A DNA stretch of 11,520 bases from JAHFQJ01 sp046050125 (GCA_046050125.1 JBJOQB010000081.1:1-11520); one strand, 5' to 3'; shown: positions 1 through 7,994, numbered from the stretch's first letter. The notes: a model not told the origin generated them from the sequence alone. Program-made: numbers and translations.

Positions 1-2
1 AA

Positions 3-98
3 TTAATTCGTAGAACAAAGACTTATGCAAAGTGTATGGTATCACTTAATGCAAATTTAATACAAATATTATTTGATAAATTACTTAAATCAACTTAA
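3..98 (+). mobile_element. Partial transposase C-terminus, possibly IS1-like
   Basis: An open frame enters from the left edge and stops at 96-98, encoding about 31 residues. It begins LIRRTKTYAKC and continues with a leucine-rich tail. The pattern of an Arg-Arg/Lys-Thr followed by Tyr-x-Lys and a hydrophobic helix resembles the extreme C-terminus of IS1-family DDE transposases; this is pattern recognition from a short stretch. Its stop lies exactly where the oppositely oriented manC loses its family similarity, so an insertion sequence end near positions 99-112 is a reasonable inference. No terminal inverted repeat or target duplication can be confirmed because the rest of the element is outside the window. 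Confidence 0.4.
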
Positions 99-665
99 GT
101 GGGCAATTCCCTTTTCACAAAATCTTTTTACTGTGTAAGCATTTGATTTATCGATGATATTACCTTGTTGAATGTAACCAAACCCAGTATTTGGGTGGTC
201 TGGTGTAATTCCAAAAGTTACTAAATAATCATCTTTAGCTAATTTATAGGCTTGCTCTACTGCTGCATGAAATGCATGCTCATCTTGAATAATATGGTCA
301 GCAGGAACAACTAGCATAACAGCATCATTACCAATTGCATCAGTATCAGATAATAGCAAAGCTCCGCTTACAATAGCAGGAGCTGTGTTTCTGGCAATTG
401 GCTCTAATAAAAAATGCTTTTGAATATTTGAATACTTATCATCTAATTGTGAATACTCATTATTTGTTAAAAAATAATGCTCATGATTAGTGATAGTTAG
501 AATGTTTTTAACTTCTATATTTTTTAGATTAGCTACCCGCATAAAAGTTTTTTGTATTAAACTTTTTCCATCTTCAAGCTTGATAAATGGTTTTGGGTAT
601 AACTCTCTTGATACTGGCCACAATCTGCTACCAGAACCACCTGACAAAATTACAGGTACTAACAT
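90..665 (-). pseudogene. manC: Truncated mannose-1-phosphate guanylyltransferase
   Basis: An intact ManC makes GDP-mannose from mannose-1-phosphate and GTP for surface polysaccharide. The 191-residue product has the nucleotidyltransferase signature GGSGSRLWPVSRELYPKPF at residues 9-27, followed by LEPIARNTAPA and VVPADHII. Family similarity continues to VKRFCEK and then ends in six unrelated residues and a stop. Full bifunctional ManC is about 470 residues and the nucleotidyltransferase alone about 350, so more than half is missing, including the C-terminal part of the sugar-binding fold. A transposase-like fragment abuts the break, which points to disruption by an insertion. The 5' end keeps a good ribosome site (AAGG before the ATG) and promoter, so the loss may be recent. 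It is very unlikely to be active. Confidence 0.85.
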
Positions 666-696
666 AGTTTGCCTTGCACTAGTATTAATGCTGACT

Positions 697-726
697 ATTA
701 TAAGTCTTTTATATTAAACTATTCAA
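697..726 (-). promoter_or_regulatory. Putative sigma-70 promoter of manC
   Basis: On the minus strand a TTGAAT box (726-721) lies 18 nt upstream of a perfect TATAAT (702-697). The predicted start, near 690, leaves a leader of about 25 nt before the manC ATG at 665. It falls in the 82-bp gap after the HD-HAD gene, so manC can be transcribed independently of that gene. Confidence 0.5.
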
Positions 727-747
727 GGCTTAGGCTATATTTACCCT

Positions 748-2190
748 TTATGATTTTTTTCTAATTCCTATATCAGGTGCCATTTTATGTTTTCCATCAT
801 CGTGAAAATCCTTTGGGTCTTTGCCTGTTTGTACCCAAAAGCTTTTTGGTTTAAACCCATATTTTTCTTGGGTTTGCTCAAATAATTCTGGGAAATGGTA
901 GCTGTGAATATCCCATAAGCTATCGCCTGCTGAACCAATTACTACGCTATTTTGGTTAATTTTTTCAAATTCTTTATGTTTAAACATCGTATATTCACGT
1001 GTTTTATCATCTTTAACAGGATTAGTTATTACCTCAATTAAATGTCGATATTTTTCTGGAACACCTTTAATTAAATCATCTACACTTTTTTGGTCAAAAC
1101 ATATAATATCATCTTTACGATTTGAAATTAGCTTAACTTTGATATTATTGCGTAATAAGCCTAATAATACATGACGCATATTAATTTTTTCACTTAGGCT
1201 ATTTACCATTGTTGATGTAATAGTGCCATCTATATCAAAAATGAATGCTGAATTAGCAGGAAATTTATCTTTATATTTTGCCATCCAAGAATCAAAACTA
1301 TGTTTTAGTAATTCACCGTCATTAAAGTAAGTAATATAATTTGCTTCTTTCACAAGTAAATGTGGGTATTCTTGCGGTAATGAATGTACTTTTTTTGTGA
1401 TAGCCTCAAATACACCTGCCACTCTATCATTAAATTCGATACTATTTTCATTTTTCATTAATTTTTGTCTTAAATCAATGTAAGAACCTGCATCACAACG
1501 ATAAAATATTTCTATCATACGTAGTACTGATGCAATTGAAACTTCAGGCACATATTTTTTTAGCTTATGGTACATATTATAAACACTAAGTGCTGCTTGT
1601 GTTATGTTGATATGTCCCATATCTGTTTGACCAATTACATCATGAGAAATTAAAACTATCCATGCTTTTTTCAATTCATCTGGAATATTATCACTTACAT
1701 CTTTTTTTATAATTCCTTTACTTAGTGCATGCTGTTTTTCGCCAACTAGTTTTTCTGTGCCTTTTGCCACATCGTGTAATGCTAGTAATCCTCGCATAAA
1801 TTGAGCATTAACTCCTGTTTGTTGCTCAAATGTTCTTTCAAAATGTGTTTCAAAATTTCTCATTACTTCAATCGTGTGATTTAGCACTCCGTTTTTACCT
1901 AAAAATTTAGGGTCAGTTACCATATGCCCATCATCTCCGTAGTAACTACCAAGCATATCCCAAAAATATCTTACTGAAAAATCAGCTGTTTTTAGGTATT
2001 CTTGAATTGATTGTTTTGCTGGTGCAGGAGTAAAATTTAATTGAGGATTATTTGGATTACTTCTAGTAGCTCGTATAATATTTGAGGTGCTAGAATTTGC
2101 TGAGCTTGCTTTCTTTTTTTGTATACCATTTCTACTAACATGACTAGTATTAATGGTATTACCTTGAGATACTTTGCTATTTATTGGCAT
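748..2190 (-). CDS. HD-domain plus HAD-phosphatase fusion protein, unknown role
   Basis: This 480-residue protein is not a family I can name. Residues 1-60 are Ser/Asn/Thr-rich and look disordered, with no signal peptide or membrane segment. Residues about 100-270 look like an HD metal-dependent phosphohydrolase: H105, H139-D140 (ALHDVAKG), H183-D184 (ISHDVIG) and D233 are spaced like the family's metal ligands. Residues about 310-460 have the HAD motifs in order: FDIDGT (D319, D321), a motif II Ser/Asn in KLISNRKD (about 356), Lys 393/396, and GSAGDSLWD (D423, D427). Two phosphoester hydrolase domains in one chain suggest processing of a phosphorylated nucleotide, nucleic acid or other phosphoester; the substrate is unknown. 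Start choice is supported by AGAGGGA six bases before the ATG. It lies upstream of the broken manC and divergent from a protease-like gene. Confidence 0.7.
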   Translation of the reverse strand: MPINSKVSQGNTINTSHVSRNGIQKKKASSANSSTSNIIRATRSNPNNPQLNFTPAPAKQSIQEYLKTADFSVRYFWDMLGSYYGDDGHMVTDPKFLGKNGVLNHTIEVMRNFETHFERTFEQQTGVNAQFMRGLLALHDVAKGTEKLVGEKQHALSKGIIKKDVSDNIPDELKKAWIVLISHDVIGQTDMGHINITQAALSVYNMYHKLKKYVPEVSIASVLRMIEIFYRCDAGSYIDLRQKLMKNENSIEFNDRVAGVFEAITKKVHSLPQEYPHLLVKEANYITYFNDGELLKHSFDSWMAKYKDKFPANSAFIFDIDGTITSTMVNSLSEKINMRHVLLGLLRNNIKVKLISNRKDDIICFDQKSVDDLIKGVPEKYRHLIEVITNPVKDDKTREYTMFKHKEFEKINQNSVVIGSAGDSLWDIHSYHFPELFEQTQEKYGFKPKSFWVQTGKDPKDFHDDGKHKMAPDIGIRKKS

Positions 2191-2439
2191 AAATTCCCTC
2201 TTAACTTAAATAATTATTATGTATTAATATATAAAATTTTCATAACCTGCCATGTAATTAAACTAAAGCAAGATATAGATTTTGATTATACAATAAATTT
2301 ATGACAATCTTGTATCAATATGTTTGAGAATAATATATATCTATAACTATAACTAATAGCCATATATTAATTTAAACTAATTCGTTTGCTTTAGCCTAAA
2401 AATAGTATAGATTATTATATATACTTTAGAATTATAATT
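2191..2439. other. AT-rich divergent intergenic region
   Basis: This 249-bp spacer separates two divergent accessory genes and must hold both of their promoters. It is almost pure A/T with many TATA-like hexamers, so no single promoter stands out. A weak candidate for the rightward gene is TTGCTT (2386-2391) with TAGATT (2408-2413). There is no convincing coding frame, RNA gene or long repeat. Confidence 0.5.
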
Positions 2440-3612
2440 ATGAGCCAAACCCTTTTAAATATACCATTTAATTTATTTAATAGAATAAGTAGCTATACAT
2501 CTAGCTTGAAAAAAGTCTATCAAGATAATTTATTTTACAGATTAAGCGGAAATGCATTTTCAAGTATTGATAATAGTCGTGGCAAAAGTATTGATGATAT
2601 TTATCAAATTGCACATAAAATTTATAAGCAGAATAATTCTTTTATTCAAAATGCTGAAATACAAGTTTTAAGTAGCAATTCTGGAGATTACTTTGATAAA
2701 TATTCAGTGATTAGACTAACTTTTAGAAATGAAGATAAAACTAAATCTGTTAGCAAAGATATCAAATTAGATAGCGAAGTTTTTTCAGGCAATGATTACA
2801 TTACCAAGCAAAAACATGATGATATTTATAAATTTAATCTAGATAAACTCAAACTCCAACAACAAGCTAAAATATTATCAGTTAAGCCAATACTACAATT
2901 TGGTGCAACTTGCAAATTAGTTACTCTAGGTCAAATTTTAGAATATTATTTACAAGATAAAGCTACACCTGTATACAAAAATTCTCATGGTAGATACAGT
3001 AAATATATGCCTAAAAATATTTCTATTACCAGTATTAGAGAATTGGCTAAAAAAATTATTGGGAGTTTACAAGGTGAAATATTAGATTATCGCCTATTCA
3101 TAAAATTAGCTGAACACTTAGGCTTAAATGCAAAAGTTGAAGAGCCAAAATCATTAGATGAATATAGAAAAAGCATAGTTTATGGTTTAGAAAATAAACA
3201 AGGTTTAGCAACGTTTTTTTCTGTAAGTACTCGAGACCGTTCTCATAGTAATGTTTTTACAAAAGAAAACTCAAAGGAAAGTGAGTTATTTGAGCATATT
3301 GCTATGGTTACAGGATATGACCCTAATACAGATAAAGTGCGTTTAACACACTGGGGCAACCACTACTGGCAACCGATTAGCGATGTTTATACATCATCTT
3401 GCAATTTAGTTGAAACTAGAAGTATTGAATACTACAAGCTATTAAAATCAGACGATGAAAATTATAAGCCAGAATGGAAATATAAACAAATTACCCCTTC
3501 TGAATATGAAGCAATTAAACAATCTAATCAAAATATAGAAGTAAAAGTTACACCACAACCAGAGCAAGGAACAGGATTTAAGGGTAAATTAATTACTCTA
3601 ACCCTAAAATAA
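2440..3612 (+). CDS. Putative papain/C39-like cysteine protease, effector candidate
   Basis: This 390-residue protein has no signal peptide or clear membrane helix. The central segment QFGATCKLVTLGQILEYY (Q153 to Y170) matches the oxyanion-Gln/nucleophile-Cys helix of papain-fold C39-like peptidases, in which a Gln sits five or six residues before the Cys at the start of a helix. About 130 residues later, EHIAMVTGYD (H286) followed by VRLTHWGN (N307) fits the catalytic His strand and the third catalytic residue. I therefore infer Q153, C158, H286 and N307, or D315, as the active site. Residues 1-140 and the Lys/Glu-rich tail after 340 are unassigned. No Shine-Dalgarno sequence precedes the ATG, but no better start exists nearby. 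A broken small gene follows after 64 bp. The target is unknown; toxin, transglutaminase-like or deamidase activity is possible because these share the fold. Confidence 0.6.
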   Translation: MSQTLLNIPFNLFNRISSYTSSLKKVYQDNLFYRLSGNAFSSIDNSRGKSIDDIYQIAHKIYKQNNSFIQNAEIQVLSSNSGDYFDKYSVIRLTFRNEDKTKSVSKDIKLDSEVFSGNDYITKQKHDDIYKFNLDKLKLQQQAKILSVKPILQFGATCKLVTLGQILEYYLQDKATPVYKNSHGRYSKYMPKNISITSIRELAKKIIGSLQGEILDYRLFIKLAEHLGLNAKVEEPKSLDEYRKSIVYGLENKQGLATFFSVSTRDRSHSNVFTKENSKESELFEHIAMVTGYDPNTDKVRLTHWGNHYWQPISDVYTSSCNLVETRSIEYYKLLKSDDENYKPEWKYKQITPSEYEAIKQSNQNIEVKVTPQPEQGTGFKGKLITLTLK

Positions 3613-3676
3613 AAAATTGAGTAAATGTATATATATGCTACAATTGTTATTAATTATGCTAAATTAAAAACTTATT

Positions 3677-4130
3677 ATGACAATTAAATTTATTGCAACT
3701 ATAATTCCCAAATATAACAATGAGGGTATTTTAATAAATTCAAAAATAATATCAAGAAAAGTTGATATTACAGGGGATAAAATACAAAAAGCATTAGATA
3801 AAGTAAATATCTCAACTAAGGTTACTCAAAAGAATTTAAGTTCTCAACTTCATAATAACATACCAATTGCTTACAACCCATTAAATGAACATATACCAAA
3901 ATTAGCAGGGAATGAACATGTTTGGGGTAGAATTTTATTGCTAGTAAAAAAAAGAAAAATCAGAATTATTTGATTTAAAAGCATATGAGCATAGCTTCTT
4001 GGAAAGTGATAAAAAGTACGAATTAGTTAGCTCAGTATCAGTTGATGTTCCTAAATCTGCAATACCAGAAGATAAAATAAAATTGATTATTTCTGAAAAA
4101 TATACACCAAAAATTATAGAATATAGTTAA
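3677..4130 (+). pseudogene. Small unknown gene frameshifted at an 8-A run
   Basis: Reading from the ATG at 3677 gives only 98 residues, ending at 3973. Eight consecutive A residues lie at 3946-3953. Dropping one A lets the frame continue as KKEKSELFDLKAYEH and onward to a TAA at 4128-4130, giving about 150 residues with ordinary composition. The sequence contains PKYNNEGILINSK, a lysine-rich middle and NEHVWGRILLLVKK before the shift. I recognise no domain, signal peptide or membrane segment. It sits 64 bp downstream of the protease-like gene in the same direction, so the two may have formed a small operon. Alternatives to a dead gene are transcriptional slippage on the A-run producing some full-length protein, or a sequencing error. 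Confidence 0.65.
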
Positions 4131-4136
4131 GAATTA

Positions 4137-4169
4137 ATATCTATCTACATGATTTATGCAGATAGATAT
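4137..4169. terminator. Stem-loop between convergent genes, proS terminator candidate
   Basis: Two 14-nt arms (4137-4150 and 4156-4169) flank a 5-nt loop. Pairing is continuous in minus-strand RNA with one G-U pair, and carries one A-C mismatch in plus-strand RNA. It starts 9 nt past the proS stop and 6 nt past the broken plus-strand gene. The following U-tract is weak and the stem is A/U-rich, so termination efficiency is uncertain. Confidence 0.5.
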
Positions 4170-4178
4170 ATTCAAAAA

Positions 4179-5918
4179 TTATTTTAATTTATCCATAATA
4201 AATGCATAAATATCATCTACATTAATTTTAGAAGCTTCACTATCTCTACGCCCTTGGTATTCAACTTTAGCATCTGCTAAATTTTTATCCCCAATTACAA
4301 CACGATGCGGAACTCCGATTAATTCCCAATCAGCGAACATGCTCCCTGGTCTTTCGCCTCTATCATCTAAAATAACATCAACACCTTTAGCTAATAAAGA
4401 ATGATATAAATCATTTGCTACTTTTTGCACTGCTTCGCTTTTATCATATCCAATAGGGCAAATTACTAATTCAAAAGGCGCTATATTTTGTGGCCATATA
4501 ATCCCTCTATCATCATAATTCTGCTCAATCGCAGCACCTAAGATTCTAGTTACACCAATACCATAACAGCCCATTACCATTGGTTTACTTTTGCCATCGC
4601 TATCTAAAAAATTTGCATTCATATCTTGAGAATAACGAGTCCCAAGCATAAACACATGCCCAACTTCAATACCTCGACAAATAGCTAAACTGCCTTTACC
4701 ATCTGGACTAGCATCGCCTTCAAGTGCATTTCTAATATCACATACCATATGTGGCTCTGGTAAATCCTTACCCCAATTACAACCTGTATAGTGATAACCT
4801 TCATCATTAGCACCACATACAAAATCTGCCATATTTGCTACTGTTTTATCTGCAATTATTGTAACTTTAGTTATATCTAAACCAACCGCACCTAGGTATC
4901 CTGCTTTACCTCCAAAATTTTGTTGAATTTCTTCAGTTGTTGCCCAACGAAAATCAACTAAATCAGGAGTAATTTTTTTCAATTTAATTTCATTTAACTC
5001 ATGGTCGCCACGCACTAATAATAAGTAAATTTTTGTTGTTTTGATATTATTACTAAAACTATCTGTGGCAATTACTAATGATTTTACTGTTTGTGTAATA
5101 TCTAAATTTAAGAATTTTGCAACATCAGCACATGTACTAGTGTTTGGAGTAGCAACTTTTTGTAAATCTTGGCTTGGTTTAGCTCTTTCTAAAACTAAAC
5201 AAGGAGCTGGAGTTGCCTCTATATTTGCTGCATAGTCAGAGTTTGGACAGTATGCTAATGTGTCCTCCCCTGTTTGAGCGATAACATGAAATTCACAACT
5301 ACCTACACCACCAATTGAGCCTGTATCGGCATCTACTGCACGATACTCTAAGCCTAATTTCTGAAAAATATTATGATATGCATTAAACATTCTTTGATAT
5401 GATTGCTTCATGCCTTCGTCATCTTTATCAAATGAGTATGCATCTTTCATCACAAATTCTCTACCACGCATTATGCCAAAACGTGGGCGACGTTCATCAC
5501 GGAATTTTGTTTGAATTTGATATAGATTTACAGGCAACTGCTTATGACTTTTTACATCTGCTCTTACAATTGCAGTAACAACCTCTTCTGATGTTGGTTG
5601 TAGTACAAAGTCATTATCATGTCTATCTTTAAAACGTAGTAATTCATCACCAAATTTTTCAAATCTACCTGTTTCTTGCCATAATTCTGCTGGTTGCACA
5701 ACAGGCATTACACATTCTAATGCACCTGCTTCATTCATAGCATTACGTATGATATTCTCAACTTTACGAATAATGCGTAAACCCATTGGCATGTAAGTGT
5801 ATATACCTGCCCCCATTTTTTTTATAAGTCCCGCACGCATCATTAATTTGTGAGATATAATTTCTGCATCAGAAGGAGCTTCTTTTTGCGTGGTAACTAG
5901 GAATGATTTAGCTTTCAT
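4179..5918 (-). CDS. proS: Prolyl-tRNA synthetase
   Basis: It charges tRNA-Pro with proline in the cytoplasm. The 579-residue length fits the long bacterial ProRS type (E. coli enzyme 572). Residues 1-220 carry the class II core, with the TSE loop at 109-111 and motif 2 from FRDERR (139) through the arginine- and glycine-rich stretch to about 164. Residues about 225-400 are the editing insertion domain, with K279 in TVKS at the position of the lysine known to be needed for deacylating Ala-tRNA-Pro, and the FGGKAGYLGAVGL segment. Motif 3 is MGCYGIGVTRILGAAIEQ (449-466). Residues from about 480 form the anticodon-binding domain with DDRGERPGSMFADWELIG. The gene is divergent from rppH, and the 76-bp gap holds promoters for both. 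The ATG lacks an obvious Shine-Dalgarno. The gene looks intact. Confidence 0.97.
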   Translation of the reverse strand: MKAKSFLVTTQKEAPSDAEIISHKLMMRAGLIKKMGAGIYTYMPMGLRIIRKVENIIRNAMNEAGALECVMPVVQPAELWQETGRFEKFGDELLRFKDRHDNDFVLQPTSEEVVTAIVRADVKSHKQLPVNLYQIQTKFRDERRPRFGIMRGREFVMKDAYSFDKDDEGMKQSYQRMFNAYHNIFQKLGLEYRAVDADTGSIGGVGSCEFHVIAQTGEDTLAYCPNSDYAANIEATPAPCLVLERAKPSQDLQKVATPNTSTCADVAKFLNLDITQTVKSLVIATDSFSNNIKTTKIYLLLVRGDHELNEIKLKKITPDLVDFRWATTEEIQQNFGGKAGYLGAVGLDITKVTIIADKTVANMADFVCGANDEGYHYTGCNWGKDLPEPHMVCDIRNALEGDASPDGKGSLAICRGIEVGHVFMLGTRYSQDMNANFLDSDGKSKPMVMGCYGIGVTRILGAAIEQNYDDRGIIWPQNIAPFELVICPIGYDKSEAVQKVANDLYHSLLAKGVDVILDDRGERPGSMFADWELIGVPHRVVIGDKNLADAKVEYQGRRDSEASKINVDDIYAFIMDKLK

Positions 5919-5950
5919 AAAAATGTCAAGATATGCTACAATAATAAGCT

Positions 5951-5980
5951 ATTATAATACTAATGCTACCTCAACATCAA
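5951..5980 (-). promoter_or_regulatory. Putative proS promoter overlapping the rppH -10
   Basis: On the minus strand TTGATG (5980-5975) is followed after 18 nt by a perfect TATAAT (5956-5951), giving a start near 5944 and a leader of about 26 nt before proS. The -10 shares bases with a perfect TATAAT on the plus strand. Confidence 0.45.
5953..5958 (+). promoter_or_regulatory. Putative -10 box for rppH
   Basis: A perfect plus-strand TATAAT lies 36 nt before the rppH ATG, predicting a leader of about 30 nt. No good -35 hexamer is visible at 16-18 nt spacing. It overlaps the minus-strand -10 assigned to proS. Confidence 0.4.
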
Positions 5981-5994
5981 TTGAAAAGGTAAAA

Positions 5995-6471
5995 ATGCTA
6001 GATAGAGCTGGTTATCGTCCGAATGTATGTATTGTCTTAATTAACAATAAGCAAAATGTGCTAATGTGTAGGCGTGCCAATGAAAAAGCATGGCAGTTCC
6101 CACAAGGTGGTATTATGTATCAAGAAAGACCAGTTGATGCAATGTACCGAGAGCTATTTGAGGAAATTGGCTTATTACCACAACATGTTAAAGTTTTAGG
6201 TAGAACAAAAGAATGGCTACGTTATGATGTACCTAGAGAGTTAATTCGCCCTTATCATCGTGGAGTGTACAAAGGTCAAAAGCAAATTTGGTATCTATTA
6301 AGCTTAGTAGATGAACAAGCAAAAATTAATTTATATACAAGCCCTAAACCAGAGTTTGATGCAACTGATTGGTATGATTACTGGCAAGCTAGCGAAATCG
6401 TAGTAGATTTTAAACGAGATGTTTACACGCTAGCTATGCATGAATTGTATAAATTTGTACCTGAAAGATAA
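5995..6471 (+). CDS. rppH: RNA 5'-pyrophosphohydrolase (Nudix)
   Basis: It removes pyrophosphate from triphosphorylated mRNA 5' ends, which starts RNase E-dependent decay. The protein has 158 residues; E. coli RppH has 176. The Nudix box is complete at residues 38-60 (G-x5-E-x7-REL-x-EE-x-G), with catalytic glutamates in RELFEE. Other RppH signatures are GYRPNV at the N-terminus, WQFPQGG before the box, WLRY, GQKQIWYLL, PEFD and FKRDVY. I chose the ATG at 5995 because family similarity begins there (MLDRAGYRPN) and AAAGG sits at the right spacing. The frame is open further upstream, but that stretch overlaps proS and the shared promoters. The RGVYKGQKQIW motif is more like betaproteobacterial than enterobacterial RppH. 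The C-terminus is short, without the basic tail of the E. coli protein. Confidence 0.95.
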   Translation: MLDRAGYRPNVCIVLINNKQNVLMCRRANEKAWQFPQGGIMYQERPVDAMYRELFEEIGLLPQHVKVLGRTKEWLRYDVPRELIRPYHRGVYKGQKQIWYLLSLVDEQAKINLYTSPKPEFDATDWYDYWQASEIVVDFKRDVYTLAMHELYKFVPER

Positions 6472-6493
6472 TCATAATTTAATAGTAAAAAGA

Positions 6494-6520
6494 AAAGGGA
6501 AATTAATCTAATCTCCCTTT
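6494..6520 (-). terminator. Rho-independent terminator of ahcY
   Basis: Minus-strand RNA forms a 12-bp stem (AAAGGGAGATTA with TAATTTCCCTTT, one G-U pair) closed by a three-base loop, followed by TCTTTTT. It begins 14 nt after the ahcY stop. In plus-strand RNA the stem has one mismatch and only a weak U-tract, so it may also stop rppH transcription less efficiently. Confidence 0.85.
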
Positions 6521-6533
6521 AAATAATGATATA

Positions 6534-7949
6534 TTAATATCTATAGTGTTCAGGTTTGTAAGGACCATTTACATCTACGTTAATATATTGTGCTTGTTCA
6601 GTACTTAAAATAGTTAATTTTGCACCTATTTTATCCAAGTGTAAACGAGCTACTTTTTCATCTAAATGTTTTGGTAAGCAGTAAACTTGATTTTCATACT
6701 GATTTCCTTTAGTAAAAATTTCAATTTGTGCTAATGTTTGATTTGTAAATGAATTACTCATTACAAAACTTGGGTGTCCTGTGCCACAACCTAAATTTAC
6801 TAATCTACCTTGAGCTAATAAAATAATACGCTTACCATCAGGGAAAATAATATGGTCAACTTGTGGTTTGATGTTTTCCCATTCATAATTAGCTAAACTT
6901 GCAACTTGAATTTCACTATCAAAATGCCCAATATTACATACGATTGCATTGTTTTTCATTGCCTTCATATGCTCATGTGTAATAATATCTTTATTACCTG
7001 TTGTTGTTACAAAAATATCAGCAATTGATGCCGCATCGTCCATTGTTACTACTCTGTAACCTTCCATAGCTGCTTGTAAAGCACAAATTGGGTCAATTTC
7101 GGTAATCATTACTGTAGCGCCTAGACCACGTAAAGATTGCGCAGACCCCTTACCAACATCACCATAACCAGCAACTACAGCTATTTTACCTGCAACCATT
7201 ACATCTGTAGCACGTTTAATTGAATCAACTAAAGATTCTCTGCAACCATACAAATTATCAAATTTTGATTTAGTTACTGAGTCATTTACGTTAATTGCAG
7301 GGAATGGTAATTTACCTTCTTTGCTCATTTGATATAAGCGATGTACGCCTGTAGTAGTTTCTTCAGTTACACCTTGAATATGTTTAATACGTTTACTATA
7401 CCAATTTGCATCAATCGCTAAATGTTGTTTAATTGAAGCAAATAAATACTCTTCTTCCTCATTTGTTGGATTAGCAATTTTAGTAGGGTTAGTTTCAGCT
7501 TCTGTACCTAAAATTAATAGTAATGTTGCATCTCCGCCATCATCTAAAATCATGTTTGCATAGCTATTCGTATTATCCCACTCAAAAATTTTGTGAGTAA
7601 ATTCCCAGTAATCAGCTAATGTTTCGCCTTTATACGCAAAAACAGGTGTATTATTTTGTGCAATCGCTGCTGCAGCATGGTCTTGTGTTGAAAATATATT
7701 ACATGATGCCCAACGTACTTCAGCACCCAAAGCTTGTAATGTTTCAATTAGAACCGCTGTTTGAATTGTCATATGTAAAGAACCTGCTATTTTAGCACCT
7801 TTTAGTGGTTGGCTACTTTTATATTCTTCACGAATTGCAACTAATCCTGGCATTTCTGTTTCTGCAATTAAAATCTCTTTACGTCCCCAGCTAGCTAATG
7901 ACATATCAGCTACTACATAATCAACTTTATCTAATATTGTTGTTTGCAT
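6534..7949 (-). CDS. ahcY: S-adenosylhomocysteine hydrolase
   Basis: It splits S-adenosylhomocysteine into adenosine and homocysteine, removing the product inhibitor of methyltransferases and feeding the methionine cycle. The length is 471 residues. Visible family features are H59 in GSLHMTIQTA, the D136 region (DDGGD), E197 in VTEETTTG, the KSKFDN lysine/aspartate pair (K227, D231), the NAD-binding GYGDVGKG loop (261-268), NIGHFD (H342), GHPSFVMS (H391) and the C-terminal YKPEHYRY that reaches into the neighbouring subunit's NAD site. Residues about 150-190 correspond to the extra loop of bacterial and plant enzymes that is absent from the mammalian form. AAGG lies at a suitable distance before the ATG. 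The gene is monocistronic with its own terminator and is controlled by an SAH riboswitch in its leader. Confidence 0.97.
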   Translation of the reverse strand: MQTTILDKVDYVVADMSLASWGRKEILIAETEMPGLVAIREEYKSSQPLKGAKIAGSLHMTIQTAVLIETLQALGAEVRWASCNIFSTQDHAAAAIAQNNTPVFAYKGETLADYWEFTHKIFEWDNTNSYANMILDDGGDATLLLILGTEAETNPTKIANPTNEEEEYLFASIKQHLAIDANWYSKRIKHIQGVTEETTTGVHRLYQMSKEGKLPFPAINVNDSVTKSKFDNLYGCRESLVDSIKRATDVMVAGKIAVVAGYGDVGKGSAQSLRGLGATVMITEIDPICALQAAMEGYRVVTMDDAASIADIFVTTTGNKDIITHEHMKAMKNNAIVCNIGHFDSEIQVASLANYEWENIKPQVDHIIFPDGKRIILLAQGRLVNLGCGTGHPSFVMSNSFTNQTLAQIEIFTKGNQYENQVYCLPKHLDEKVARLHLDKIGAKLTILSTEQAQYINVDVNGPYKPEHYRY

Positions 7950-7952
7950 GTT

Positions 7953-7994
7953 TTACCTTTTTTATAAGCAACACTATAGGTTATATGAAGGTAA
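7953..7994 (-). promoter_or_regulatory. Candidate expression platform masking the ahcY ribosome site
   Basis: In the ahcY leader TTACCTT (7994-7988) is perfectly complementary to AAGGTAA (7959-7953), which contains the Shine-Dalgarno. Their pairing would form a 7-bp stem with a 28-nt loop and hide the ribosome site. No intrinsic terminator is visible between the aptamer and the gene, so translational control is the more likely mechanism. How SAH binding would prevent this pairing is not clear by eye. Confidence 0.4.

Noticed and set aside
490..717. Plus-strand open frame of 75 residues
   Set aside because: It lies opposite manC in the antisense direction with no ribosome site or recognisable motif, so it is a shadow frame.
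2119..2304. Plus-strand open frame of 61 residues
   Set aside because: It overlaps the start of the HD-HAD gene in antisense and runs into AT-rich spacer, with low-complexity composition.
5041..5235. Plus-strand open frame of 64 residues
   Set aside because: It is entirely antisense inside the well-supported proS gene.
5890..5994. N-terminal extension of rppH using earlier ATG codons
   Set aside because: RppH similarity starts at 5995 where there is a ribosome site. The extension overlaps proS and both promoters and matches no RppH.
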